A DNA stretch of 64,000 nt from Aquincolibacterium sp041674705 (GTDB taxonomy: Bacteria; Omnitrophota; Omnitrophia; Omnitrophales; Aquincolibacteriaceae): NCBI GenBank assembly GCA_041674705.1, contig JBAYVF010000004.1, positions 1 through 64,000 of the forward strand, in the 5' to 3' direction. The notes under the pieces were generated by a model that worked only from the letters and a program-made list of their open reading frames with translations, did not search any database and was not told where the DNA came from. Numbering within the stretch: the stretch's first letter is position 1; every line of letters begins with the position of its first letter. This document shows positions 25,591 to 33,753 of this stretch, piece by piece. Made by a program: the position numbers and the translations under genes.

Positions 25591-26475
25591 ATGAAGCTGC
25601 TCATGAAGTGTGTGGTGCTCTTAGTTGTGGCGTTGGTCGTTTTGGTGCTCGCGCGTAATATCGTCATCAAGGCCGCGGCAGAAATCGGCGTACGTGCCGT
25701 AACGGGCATGCCTTTAAGCATCGGAAAGTTCGATCTTGGTCTGTCGAAAACCCTGGTCGACATCGAAAACCTTGTCGTCAAAAATCCATCAGGTTTTCAC
25801 GACACGACGCTTGTGGATATTCCGAAGATCCTTGTGGACTATAACCTTTCCGATATCCTGAAAGGGAAAGTTCATCTTGAGAATATCGAGTTTAATATGC
25901 AGCAGTTCACGGTCGTGAAAAATGAAAAAGGGGAGCTCAATTTAGACCGTCTCAAAGCGCTCCAGGGAACTCAAAAGGCCCCTGCCAAAACCACAAGACA
26001 GGAGCCGAAGGCTCCCGCAAAAGCCATGCCGATCCAGATCGACATGATGCGTCTCAAGATCGGTAAGGTCGTTTATGTGGACTACTCGAGCGGTAGCCCT
26101 TCGACCAAAGAATTCCCGATCAACCTTGATCAGAGTTATCAGAATATCACCGACCTCAACAGCGTTGTGCGTTTGATCGTTCTGAAGGCCATGATGAGCT
26201 CGGGCATCTCGAATCTTGTGAATTTCGATATCGGAGGCCTGGAGGGAACCCTTACGGGAGCTTTTAATACTTCCACAAAAGCAGCCGCCGAGGCCGCTGC
26301 AAAAAGTCTGAGCACCTTGAAGACCGCAGCCGAAAATCCGAATGCGATTGCGGGCCAGGCGGGAGACGCGCTCAAAGGTACGACTGGCGCTGTAGAAAAT
26401 ACGGCGAAGGGCGTGGCCAGTGGCGTCAAAAGCGCCGCGAGCAGTCTCAAGAATAAATTGAAGCTTTCCTTCTAA
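25591..26475 (+). CDS. AsmA-like exported or membrane-anchored protein
   Basis: A 294-residue protein with one N-terminal membrane anchor (4-26). An AsmA-like beta region follows (about 30-125): IGKFDLGLSKTLVDIENLVVKNP and IPKILVDYNLSDILKGKVHLENIEF show the alternating pattern of these proteins. A Lys/Pro/Ala linker lies at 125-145, and the last 70 residues are Ala-rich and helical (AAAEAAAKSL). AsmA-family proteins act in the periplasm in envelope lipid handling. A GGGGAGG site precedes the ATG. The CYTH gene follows by 14 bases. Confidence 0.65.
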   Translation: MKLLMKCVVLLVVALVVLVLARNIVIKAAAEIGVRAVTGMPLSIGKFDLGLSKTLVDIENLVVKNPSGFHDTTLVDIPKILVDYNLSDILKGKVHLENIEFNMQQFTVVKNEKGELNLDRLKALQGTQKAPAKTTRQEPKAPAKAMPIQIDMMRLKIGKVVYVDYSSGSPSTKEFPINLDQSYQNITDLNSVVRLIVLKAMMSSGISNLVNFDIGGLEGTLTGAFNTSTKAAAEAAAKSLSTLKTAAENPNAIAGQAGDALKGTTGAVENTAKGVASGVKSAASSLKNKLKLSF

Positions 26476-26489
26476 GAACGATTTTGCGC

Positions 26490-27077
26490 ATGGGGATTAC
26501 GGTTGAGATCAAGGCGCGATGTCATCATCCGGCTCGCATTCGCGCCATTCTCAAGGCTCATAGAGCTCGATTCAAAGGACTCGATCGCCAGATCGACACG
26601 TATTTCCGCGTTCCTTCCGGACATTTGAAGCTTCGCGAAGGGAATATCGAGAATGCCCTCATCTGCTACAAACGCAGCAACCAAAAGAATTCCAAGAAGT
26701 GTGACGCCACGCTTTTTCCCTGCTCCCCAAAGACCCCGCTTAAGGAAATCCTGACCCAGGCGCTCGGGGTTTTAACCGTGGTTGATAAAAGGCGCGAGAT
26801 CTATTTCATTCAAAACACAAAATTCCATATCGATCGCGTGAAAAAGCTTGGGAGTTTTATGGAGATCGAAGTGTTCGGCCCCGCACAGGCTGCCGTGAAA
26901 CTTAAAAGGCAATGCGAATTCTATCGGAAGCTTTTGGGGATACGGGCGACCGATCTTGTTGCGGATTCGTATAGCGATCAAATTCTGAGATCCGGGAAAC
27001 GGGCAACGGGAAACGCCGAACGAAAATCGTTACCCGTTCACCGTTCCCCGAGATGCGCGATCAGGAGAGATCGCTGA
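26490..27077 (+). CDS. CYTH-domain protein (class IV adenylate cyclase-like)
   Basis: A 195-residue protein of the CYTH superfamily, which acts on triphosphorylated substrates (class IV adenylate cyclase, thiamine-triphosphatase). VEIKAR near the start is the family's ExExK-like motif. DTYFRVPSGHLKLREG, REIYFI, FHIDRVKKLGSFMEIEV and the RxxD pattern follow as expected. The domain ends near residue 165 (DSYSDQIL). The remaining basic tail up to the stop is encoded by heptad element E and is probably not original. Whether it makes cAMP cannot be told. Confidence 0.8.
   Translation: MGITVEIKARCHHPARIRAILKAHRARFKGLDRQIDTYFRVPSGHLKLREGNIENALICYKRSNQKNSKKCDATLFPCSPKTPLKEILTQALGVLTVVDKRREIYFIQNTKFHIDRVKKLGSFMEIEVFGPAQAAVKLKRQCEFYRKLLGIRATDLVADSYSDQILRSGKRATGNAERKSLPVHRSPRCAIRRDR
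26987..27050. repeat. Heptad foldback element E
   Basis: GGGAAAC, GGGCAAC, GGGAAAC and GCCGAAC (26994-27021) face TTACCCG, TTCACCG and TTCCCCG (27030-27050). The arms are complementary. It lies inside the 3' end of the CYTH frame and reaches within 11 bases of the stop of the facing radical SAM gene. Confidence 0.8.
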
Positions 27078-28143
27078 GCCTGATGGCTTGGCGTTTCGAT
27101 CCCCAGTTCCCGGGTTTAGATTCCAAGATCCCCGAACAGGGAGACCCGCAGGCACTGCATTTTCCGTCCTTCAAATTCCAGGCCGTCAATTCATACCAGT
27201 TTCGGCCGATCAGTTTTTTCCCGCAAGAGTGACAAAAAGTAGTTTCGCCTTCGGGGTCTTCGGCATTTCCTGTGTAGCAATAACGGATGCCGCCGGCAAG
27301 CGCGATTTCGCGGGCCTTCCGGAGCGTTGAGACCGGCGTGGGCGGGACATCGAGCATTTTATAGGCGGGGTGGAATGCCGTGAAATGGAGCGGGACATCG
27401 GGCCCCAGATTTTTCACGATCCAGGAGGTCAGGGCCTGTAATTCTTTTTCGGAGTCGTTCAACCCCGGGATGAGGAGGGTGGTGATCTCGGCCCAGACTT
27501 TTGTTTCTTTCTTCAGATAGACAAGTGTTTCAAGGACGGGCGCTAGGGAGCTGTCTGTGTATTTTTTATAAAATTCTTCCGTAAATCCTTTTAGATCCAC
27601 ATTGGCGGCATCCATCCATTCATAGAATTCTTTCCGAGGCTCGGCGCACACATAACCGGCTGTGACGGCGACCGTTTTGATCCCGAGTTTGCGGCAAGCC
27701 TTCGCGGTGTCGACGGCGTATTCATGAAAGATGGCGGGCTCGTTGTAGGTGAAGGCTACGCTCCGGCAGTGGAGAGTCTCGGCGGTTTTTGCAATGAGTT
27801 CGGGGGAGGCGGCGTCCGCGAGCGTATCCATTTCCCGGGAATGGCTGATGTCCGCGTTTTGACAGAATTTACAACCCAGGTTGCAGCCGGCCGTGCCAAA
27901 AGACAGGACCGGTGTTCCCGGGAGAAAATGGAAAAGCGGTTTTTTCTCGATCGGGTCGACGCAAAAGCCGCTTGAACGGCCGTAAGTTGTCAGAACGATT
28001 TGATCATTCTGACAGGCCCTGACAAAACAATATCCACGCTGACCTTCCGTCAGCTTGCAATGGCGCGGACAAAGATCGCATTGGATCTTTCCACCGTCGA
28101 GTTTGTGCCAGTATTTCGTTGGAACGACGGAGAGGGACATCAT
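27061..28143 (-). CDS. amrS: AmmeMemoRadiSam-system radical SAM enzyme
   Basis: A 360-residue radical SAM protein. The cluster motif is C87-x3-C91-x2-C94 (GCNLGCKFCQ). Four cysteines near the N-terminus (22, 25, 29, 39) and a C-terminal pair of Cys motifs (CHSCGKK, CSACGSPC) are typical of AmrS. The partner genes for Memo and AMMECR1 proteins lie at 28.7 and 29.6 kb on the other strand. The chemistry of this system is not firmly established. The start may be either of two adjacent ATGs (28143 or 28140). Confidence 0.92.
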   Translation of the reverse strand: MMSLSVVPTKYWHKLDGGKIQCDLCPRHCKLTEGQRGYCFVRACQNDQIVLTTYGRSSGFCVDPIEKKPLFHFLPGTPVLSFGTAGCNLGCKFCQNADISHSREMDTLADAASPELIAKTAETLHCRSVAFTYNEPAIFHEYAVDTAKACRKLGIKTVAVTAGYVCAEPRKEFYEWMDAANVDLKGFTEEFYKKYTDSSLAPVLETLVYLKKETKVWAEITTLLIPGLNDSEKELQALTSWIVKNLGPDVPLHFTAFHPAYKMLDVPPTPVSTLRKAREIALAGGIRYCYTGNAEDPEGETTFCHSCGKKLIGRNWYELTAWNLKDGKCSACGSPCSGILESKPGNWGSKRQAIRLSDLS

Positions 28144-28149
28144 GTTTTT

Positions 28150-28509
28150 TCACTCCGCGGAGCGGATCATGATCAAGAGCATTTTGAAAGGCTCGACGGC
28201 TTTGAGGGCATGCGAGACATGCGCGGGCATGATGATCATCTCGCCCTTCTTCAATTTATGGGATTTCCCGCCAATCATTACCGTGGCTTTCCCGTCAAGG
28301 ATGAGGACCGAGGCGTCATAAGGCGCGGTGTGTTCGCTTAAGCCCTCGCCTTTGTCAAAAGCAAAGAGTGTTAACGTTCCTGCTTTTTTATTCAGGAGCT
28401 GTTTGCTGACGACCGAATGTTTTTGATAGGCCACAAGACATTCGAGATTGAGCGGCGCGGCGATAAAATCTCTTGCTGGGGCGGCTGAAGATTTGGGTAA
28501 GGTTGGCAT
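28150..28509 (-). CDS. Small cupin-domain protein
   Basis: A 119-residue single-domain cupin. LTLFAFDKGEGLSEHTAPYDA (as a stretch from about 46) and the second box PAHVSHALKAV carry the usual Gly, Glu and His of the two cupin motifs. It lies 6 bases upstream of the radical SAM gene on the same strand, so it belongs to the AmmeMemoRadiSam locus here. Substrate unknown. Confidence 0.85.
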   Translation of the reverse strand: MPTLPKSSAAPARDFIAAPLNLECLVAYQKHSVVSKQLLNKKAGTLTLFAFDKGEGLSEHTAPYDASVLILDGKATVMIGGKSHKLKKGEMIIMPAHVSHALKAVEPFKMLLIMIRSAE

Positions 28510-28554
28510 GGCGCTTGATCCCTCTTAAATTGTTTAATTGAAGATCAATGCAGT

Positions 28555-28589
28555 CCTGGTTTTCAATCGAGATCCAGAGAAAAACCAGG
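28555..28589. repeat. Hairpin in the divergent intergenic region
   Basis: CCTGGTTTT (28555-28563) pairs with AAAACCAGG (28581-28589) upstream of the cupin gene. It may lie in its leader. The rest of the 208-base gap holds only T-rich sequence and no gene. Confidence 0.4.
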
Positions 28590-28717
28590 GCGCTGTATCC
28601 TTCTTGAGACAACAGCATTATAGCCCAGCGCCTCCCACAAGTGAGCTCAAAATTTTAACAGTTTTTCGGGTTTTTTTAGGTGTAGAATAAAAGCAGGTAA
28701 AAGCGAGGGACAAGGCG

Positions 28718-29548
28718 ATGACGACTCAGGGGAAGATCCGCATGGCAGTGGTAAGCGGGCAGTTCTATCCCGAAGATCCCCGGATCCTCAAAAAAAATAT
28801 TCAAAAATTTCTAGCTGCGTCCGGGCATATTCCCGATCCGGATGTCCGGGCTCTGATCGTCCCGCACGCCGGCTATGATTACTCCGGACAGGTCGCGGCT
28901 GAGGCCTATAAACTGGTGGAAGGACGGAAGTTCGACAGCGTTATCGTTATCGCCTTTTTGCATCATGTGTTCCTGCAGGGCGTGCTCGTGGATGATGTCT
29001 TGGCCTATGAAACTCCGCTTGGACGCGTTCCCGTGGATCGTGAGTTTGTCCGGGAGATTCAAATGTTCCACCCTCTTTTCCGGAATGCGATGCCCGGTCG
29101 TCTCGAAGAACATTCTCTGGAGGTTCAAATCCCATTTCTCCAGGAAACGATCCCGGAGCTTAAGATCGTCCCGATCTATATCGGTGTTCAGAATCTCACA
29201 AGCAGCACACTTCTCGCGGAGGTTCTCGCTAAGGCCCTTGCGGATCGAAACACGCTTGTGGTGGCAACGACGGACCTTTCGCATTTTCATTCTTATGAAA
29301 CAGCTCTTGGGAAAGACAAGGCTCTGATCGCGATGTTCGAAAAGGGGAATGCCGAAGCGATCTATGACGCCTACACGAAAGAAGAGGCCGAAGCTTGTGG
29401 CATGGGGACTGTCCTGACCTCGATCCTGCTGGCCAAGAAAATGAAATGGTCGGGTCCACGTCTCGTCCGGTATGCGAATTCGGGTGATGTGACCGGCGAC
29501 CGCAGCTCGGTCGTGGGTTACGCCGCCATGGCTTTCAGACAACAGTAA
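28718..29548 (+). CDS. amrB: AmmeMemoRadiSam-system protein B (Memo family)
   Basis: A 276-residue Memo-like protein, related to extradiol dioxygenases. H50 (VPHAGYDYSG), a His pair in FLHHVF (about 89-90) and TTDLSHFHSYE supply the conserved metal-site residues; a Cys (EACGMGT, about 228) matches the catalytic-type Cys of Memo. It faces the radical SAM-cupin pair, and the AMMECR1 gene follows 70 bases downstream. A GCGAGGGA site precedes the ATG. Its stop codon touches heptad element F. Confidence 0.9.
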   Translation: MTTQGKIRMAVVSGQFYPEDPRILKKNIQKFLAASGHIPDPDVRALIVPHAGYDYSGQVAAEAYKLVEGRKFDSVIVIAFLHHVFLQGVLVDDVLAYETPLGRVPVDREFVREIQMFHPLFRNAMPGRLEEHSLEVQIPFLQETIPELKIVPIYIGVQNLTSSTLLAEVLAKALADRNTLVVATTDLSHFHSYETALGKDKALIAMFEKGNAEAIYDAYTKEEAEACGMGTVLTSILLAKKMKWSGPRLVRYANSGDVTGDRSSVVGYAAMAFRQQ

Positions 29549-29603
29549 TAAGCGTTAAGCGGTAAGGGATAAGATTTAAAACTTACAACTTATCGCTTAT
29601 CAC
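29548..29603. repeat. Heptad foldback element F (eight units in one phase)
   Basis: Eight consecutive 7-bp units without any phase shift: ATAAGCG, TTAAGCG, GTAAGGG and ATAAGAT, then TTAAAAC, TTACAAC, TTATCGC and TTATCAC. The second half is complementary to the first. It begins in the stop codon of the Memo gene and ends 15 bases before the AMMECR1 gene. It is the cleanest example of the family in the window. Confidence 0.88.
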
Positions 29604-29617
29604 TTTGAGGTTGGGTT

Positions 29618-30154
29618 ATGCTTAACACAATAGAACAGAAAAAAATTCTCATTTATGTTCACGATTTGTTAAAAGCGCGTTTGACGGCGGGGAGTGAACC
29701 CAAACTCGAACTGCCGCGTGAAATCATGGAACAAAAACGCGGGATTTTTGTCACGCTCAAGCGCCGGGAGCGGTTACGCGGATGTATCGGACACATCTTG
29801 GGCTATGAGCCGCTCAAGGAAAGTATTCGCGAGATGACGCTAGCTGCGGCATTTGAAGATCCGCGGTTTCCGCCACTCGCGTTGGATGAACTCAAGGATC
29901 TTAAAGTCCATGTTTCGCTTCTTACGGAGCCTGTGCCGATCAAAAGCTACAAAGACATCCGGACCGGAACAGATGGCATCATTGTGACCCATGGATGGAA
30001 GAAAGGGGTTTATCTCCCTGAAGTCGCGACCGAGACCGGATGGGATGCTAAAACTTTTTTTGAGAGCTGCGCCTTGGAAAAAGCCGGGATCACGGAGCGG
30101 GAACTTCCGGAGGTCACGATCGAAGTTTTTCAAACCGAAGGATTTGAAGATTGA
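29618..30154 (+). CDS. amrA: AmmeMemoRadiSam-system protein A (AMMECR1 family)
   Basis: A 178-residue AMMECR1-domain protein. The hallmark RGCIGHI (about 51-57) is present, followed by ALAAAFEDPRFPPL-type sequence and GLYLPEVATE-like GVYLPEVATETGWD. Together with the Memo and radical SAM genes it completes the three-part system. Its biochemical role is not settled. It starts after heptad element F with TTGAGG upstream. Confidence 0.92.
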   Translation: MLNTIEQKKILIYVHDLLKARLTAGSEPKLELPREIMEQKRGIFVTLKRRERLRGCIGHILGYEPLKESIREMTLAAAFEDPRFPPLALDELKDLKVHVSLLTEPVPIKSYKDIRTGTDGIIVTHGWKKGVYLPEVATETGWDAKTFFESCALEKAGITERELPEVTIEVFQTEGFED

Positions 30155-30248
30155 ACGGGAAGAGACGAAAAAAATTAAAGAAGATCCAAAGTGGCCGATA
30201 CTATGGGGTAGGACGAACGTGTTGGGACGAAAAAAGGAGAATCCTAAA

Positions 30249-30626
30249 ATGAAAAAACTTGCTCTGTTCCTCGCTATCGCGTTGGCGCTCTCAAGCGTTC
30301 CAGCCGAAGCCGCTCTTGTAGAAAAAATGGATTCCAATAAAGCTCTCAACAAATTCAGCCGCGGAGTGACGAATGTGGTCACCAGCCCCGGGGAATTTGT
30401 GACCCAAATACCTCCTGCGATGGAGCAAAATCCGGATTACCTCACGGGATTTATCGCAAGCCTTGGGCGGGGGATCGGGTACACCCTTTTGCGGGCCGGT
30501 GCGGGGATCTATGATATCGCCACTTGCCCCTTTCCCGGGTCGACGGACTATAAGCCCATCATCAAGCCGGAGACTATTTTTGAAAAAGCGGTCGACACCA
30601 CCATCAGTCAGACCCTTCCCAGCTAG
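30249..30626 (+). CDS. Exported protein of the TIGR04073 type (exosortase-associated)
   Basis: A 125-residue protein with a signal peptide (1-22, ending VPAEA). KFSRGVTNVVTSPGEFVTQIP and the C-terminal PGSTDYKPIIKPE are recognisable from the TIGR04073 family. That family was described as exosortase-associated in PVC-type bacteria. No exosortase is in this window, so the link is by family only. AAAGGAG stands before the ATG. A strong terminator follows. Confidence 0.7.
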   Translation: MKKLALFLAIALALSSVPAEAALVEKMDSNKALNKFSRGVTNVVTSPGEFVTQIPPAMEQNPDYLTGFIASLGRGIGYTLLRAGAGIYDIATCPFPGSTDYKPIIKPETIFEKAVDTTISQTLPS

Positions 30627-30646
30627 TCCCTACCTTTCGAATTTCC

Positions 30647-30681
30647 GACCTCCGTCCGAGTGCGGGCGGAGGTCTTTTTTT
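30647..30681 (+). terminator. Rho-independent terminator
   Basis: GACCTCCGTCCG (30647-30658) pairs with CGGGCGGAGGTC (30663-30674) with one mismatch across AGTG, followed by seven T. It ends the transcript of the TIGR04073-type gene. Confidence 0.92.
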
Positions 30682-30708
30682 GTCCGGAGTCCGTTTCCGT
30701 GATAGATT
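30680..30708 (+). promoter_or_regulatory. Promoter of yjbQ
   Basis: TTGTCC (30680-30685), 17 bases and TAGATT (30703-30708), directly behind the terminator and 32 bases before the yjbQ start. Confidence 0.55.
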
Positions 30709-30739
30709 ATTCCGGTTCCTTTCATCAAAGAGGTGATCC

Positions 30740-31156
30740 ATGAAAACACACACCGAATATCTCTCATTCGAGACGAAAAAGAAACGCGACTACATCAATA
30801 TCACGCCGCAAGTCGAAGCGGCCGTCCTTAAAAGTGGCGTCAAAGAAGGGCTTTGCCTCGTCAATCCCATGCATATCACGGCGAGTGTCTATATTAATGA
30901 TGATGAGGATGGGCTGATCCAGGATTTTGATGATTTCCTGGAGAAGATCGCGCCTTATGATCTGAAAGGCTATCGCCATCACCGGACCGGGGAAGATAAC
31001 GGCGATGCGCACATGAAACGTCAGCTCTTCGGTCGCGAGGTTGTTGTCGCTATCACAAAAGGACGACTCGACTTTGGAACCTGGGAACGTATTTTTTATG
31101 CCGAGTTTGACGGTCGCCGGCGCAAGCGCGTGATCGTTAAGATCATCGGCGAATAA
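30740..31156 (+). CDS. YjbQ/UPF0047 family protein
   Basis: A 138-residue single-domain protein of the YjbQ family. LVNPMHITASVYINDDEDGL, the Asp-rich metal loop and NGDAHMKRQLFG with its His are the conserved parts. Family members show weak thiamine-phosphate synthase activity, but the physiological role is open. GAGGTG precedes the ATG. It stands alone between a promoter and heptad element G. Confidence 0.9.
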   Translation: MKTHTEYLSFETKKKRDYINITPQVEAAVLKSGVKEGLCLVNPMHITASVYINDDEDGLIQDFDDFLEKIAPYDLKGYRHHRTGEDNGDAHMKRQLFGREVVVAITKGRLDFGTWERIFYAEFDGRRRKRVIVKIIGE

Positions 31157-31168
31157 TTCTAATAACAG

Positions 31169-31312
31169 ATCCGAAACTCGAAGCCCGAATTCCGAAACAA
31201 GTCCGAATCTCGAAAGCTAAAGGCTCAAAACAAAGGCGATTTTTTCGGACATTGCAATATTGGGGTTTTGAATTTGTTTCGTGCTTCGATATTCGGATTT
31301 CGAGTTTAATAT
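31169..31312. repeat. Heptad foldback element G (144 bp)
   Basis: Left units end in CGAA (ATCCGAA, ACTCGAA, GCCCGAA, TTCCGAA, GTCCGAA, TCTCGAA; 31169-31214), with one phase jump of 4 bases. Right units begin TTCG (TTCGTGC, TTCGATA, TTCGGAT, TTCGAGT; 31278-31305). The arms are complementary around a 60-base centre. It is the largest element of the family here and fills the gap between yjbQ and the helicase gene. Confidence 0.85.
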
Positions 31313-31330
31313 CCAAACAAGGATTTTGAA

Positions 31331-33370
31331 ATGGCTCGAACTTATCGGGATAAACCCAAGAAGCGCCGGAAGAAAATTCATGCGCCGCTTCCTCCGAGAC
31401 TTGAAAAAAAAGAAGAACGCAGGATCTGGGTGGGCGACGAAGCGGTTATCGAAAAACATTTCCTCCATCTGACGCGCCTTCTTCGCGATGAAGAGCGCGA
31501 AGAGCAGAACCGTTTCAAAACCGAATTCCTGGATCAGAAACCCGAAGTTCGTGAAAAAAAAGGCAAGGCCATTTTCCGGCTCGACCTTCTGGAAACCCAT
31601 TACAATCCCTCCGGCCAGAAACTTCTCACCTTCGCGCTCCAGAATGGCCGTTCTTTACCCCGTTATTCTTTGAGCCCCGGCGATGTCGTTTCGCTTTCAG
31701 GTTTTCAGACGCCTCCGGAGGATTGTCCCGCCGGCACGGTCTATGAAAAAGACCGGTTCCGGATCACGGTCGCTTTTGGCGGGAGGATCCCCGGTTGGAT
31801 CGAAAGTGAAAAAAGTTATCAACTCAGCCTTTCGGAGAACCGCACCACGTATCAGCGTATGTACGAAGCGCTGCAGATGACACGCACGGCGGAGCATTCC
31901 CGGGTCGCTTGGCTCAGGGACATCAGCCTCGGTCTCAAGAAACCCCGATTCGGGGATCCAGCATCTGAAGAAATATGCCGGAGTTTTGATCCGACGCTCA
32001 ATGACGACCAGAAAGAAGCGGTCAAAAGGGCGCTTGAAGCCGAAGATATGCTTCTGATCCACGGGCCTCCGGGGACAGGCAAAACGCGTGTGTTGACCGA
32101 GATCATTCATCAAGCCTTCCGGAAGGGTCAGACCGTTCTGGTTTCGGCGCCCTCGAACGCTGCCTGCGATCATTTGGTGGAATGCCTTGTGAAAAAGAAG
32201 ATCCCCGTGACGCGGCTCGGTCACCCGGCGCGTATTACGGAACGGGTCCGTGAACATACCTTGAGCTATAAACTTGCCGCGCATCCTTACGCGAAGATGA
32301 TCGATGCCCATGAAGCGCAGCTTGAACAGTTTGCCCGGCAAAAGGAGCGGCGGCAGGACCGGCGCGTGATGTCGTGGGAAGAACGGAACGCGATGCGCGA
32401 TGAAGTTCACCGGCTGCGTGATGATATTCGCGACCTTAAAACGCAGATATTCAAACAGGTTTGGAATGCTTCGGATGTGGTGGTGGCAACACACACAGTT
32501 TGCGGCGATCCGCTCATTCGCGCGAAGTCTTTTGATTGGGTGATCCTGGATGAGGCGACGCAAGGGATCGAGCCCGCGACCTGGATCCCGATGCGGCACG
32601 GAGGAAAGGTTGTTTTGGCCGGGGATCACTGTCAGCTTCCCCCGACGGTTTTCCGTTCCCGGCCCGGGGAGCGGGGTTTGGGGTTCACGCTCTTTGAACG
32701 GCTCTATGAGGTCCTGGGTCCGAAATCGAAAGTGCGGCTTGAGCGTCAATACCGGATGCACGAACATATTATGGATTTCTCTTCCCGGAAATTTTATGAC
32801 AGCGCGCTTGTGGCCGATCCCTCGGTTGTGGGGCACAGGCTCAAAGATCTCCCGAACGTGAAGGCCGAAGGCCTTGATGAGACGCCGGTTGTTTTTCTGG
32901 ATACCGCGGGCCTGGGGTATGAAGAAGAGATCGAAGAAGGGACCGAAAGCCGCTATAATTCCCAGGAGGTGAAGCTTGTGGTGAAGGAACTGAACTTTCT
33001 GATCAAGGCCGGCGTGCCGCCTGCAGAGATCGCGATCATTAGTCCTTACAGCGCCCAGGTAAAACTTTTAATCGGGATGATCCTGGGAGAAAAAGGCGAT
33101 CCGGGAGCATTAGCGGCGCTGGAGATTGACAGCGTGGACGCGTTCCAGGGCCGGGAAAAGGAAGCAGTGATCGTTTCGCTTGTGCGGTCGAATCGCGAAG
33201 GGCAGTTGGGTTTTTTGACCGACACGCGGCGTATGAATGTCGCCATGACACGCGCCAAACGCAAGCTCATCATGATCGGGGACAGCGCGACACTTTCGAA
33301 TCATACTTTTTTTGAAGACCTGCTTCGTTATGTTGAATCTGTGCAGGGTTACCGTAGTGCGTGGGAGTAA
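31331..33370 (+). CDS. SF1B helicase of the IGHMBP2/Dna2-like AAA group
   Basis: A 679-residue helicase. A beta-barrel-like N-terminal part (about 80-190) precedes the core. Walker A is HGPPGTGKT (about 243-251), motif Ia VSAPSNAACDHLV, Walker B DEATQG, and GDHCQLPPTV is motif III. LERQYRMH, EIDSVDAFQGREKEAVIVSLVRSN and VAMTRAKRKL are motifs IV-VI. This is the 5'-3' SF1B Upf1-like pattern. It may act on DNA or RNA. The first 35 residues are strongly basic. No partner gene is obvious. Confidence 0.92.
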   Translation: MARTYRDKPKKRRKKIHAPLPPRLEKKEERRIWVGDEAVIEKHFLHLTRLLRDEEREEQNRFKTEFLDQKPEVREKKGKAIFRLDLLETHYNPSGQKLLTFALQNGRSLPRYSLSPGDVVSLSGFQTPPEDCPAGTVYEKDRFRITVAFGGRIPGWIESEKSYQLSLSENRTTYQRMYEALQMTRTAEHSRVAWLRDISLGLKKPRFGDPASEEICRSFDPTLNDDQKEAVKRALEAEDMLLIHGPPGTGKTRVLTEIIHQAFRKGQTVLVSAPSNAACDHLVECLVKKKIPVTRLGHPARITERVREHTLSYKLAAHPYAKMIDAHEAQLEQFARQKERRQDRRVMSWEERNAMRDEVHRLRDDIRDLKTQIFKQVWNASDVVVATHTVCGDPLIRAKSFDWVILDEATQGIEPATWIPMRHGGKVVLAGDHCQLPPTVFRSRPGERGLGFTLFERLYEVLGPKSKVRLERQYRMHEHIMDFSSRKFYDSALVADPSVVGHRLKDLPNVKAEGLDETPVVFLDTAGLGYEEEIEEGTESRYNSQEVKLVVKELNFLIKAGVPPAEIAIISPYSAQVKLLIGMILGEKGDPGALAALEIDSVDAFQGREKEAVIVSLVRSNREGQLGFLTDTRRMNVAMTRAKRKLIMIGDSATLSNHTFFEDLLRYVESVQGYRSAWE

Positions 33371-33372
33371 CT

Positions 33373-33457
33373 AGCGAATAGCGTGGAGCGTACAGCGGAT
33401 AGAAAAGAATAGATTTTGGTATAATTTCTACGCTCCACGCTGAACGCTATGCTCTAT
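33373..33457. repeat. Heptad foldback element H with an extended -10 in its loop
   Basis: Units AGCGAAT, AGCGTGG, AGCGTAC and AGCGGAT (33373-33400) face ACGCTCC, ACGCTGA and ACGCTAT (33430-33450). The stem 33380-33392 with 33429-33441 is perfect over 13 bp. The loop holds TGG-TATAAT (33417-33425), a candidate extended -10 for the membrane-protein gene at 33475. Confidence 0.82.
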
Positions 33458-33474
33458 AAAAAAGGAGGTGTTTC

Positions 33475-33753
33475 ATGCAATGCCTGCTGGAAAACTTTTG
33501 TTTTCTGTTCCCCAAGTATTTTTTTCTCGGAATTGGTGGCTTGAGCTTCGCGTTAGGATTTTTCTCGGTTCTTTGGCCGCAGCAATCGATCGGGTTTTAC
33601 CAATGGGTGATGGAGCGCATCAACTGGAAAGTGGCGCCGATCGATCTTCCGCGGGAAATCCGGAATACCCGGATCCTTGGAGCGGTGCTGGTGGTATTAA
33701 GTCTCATTATTTTTTTCATGGCGTCTTCCCGTTTTAAAGGAGGTCTGTGCTGA
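33475..33753 (+). CDS. Small two-helix membrane protein
   Basis: A 92-residue protein with two hydrophobic helices (about 12-33 and 68-88) linked by WPQQSIGFYQWVMERINW. No family recognised. It has AAAGGAGGTG upstream and overlaps the start of the acyltransferase gene by 7 bases, so it is probably made together with it and may assist it in the membrane. Confidence 0.7.
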   Translation: MQCLLENFCFLFPKYFFLGIGGLSFALGFFSVLWPQQSIGFYQWVMERINWKVAPIDLPREIRNTRILGAVLVVLSLIIFFMASSRFKGGLC

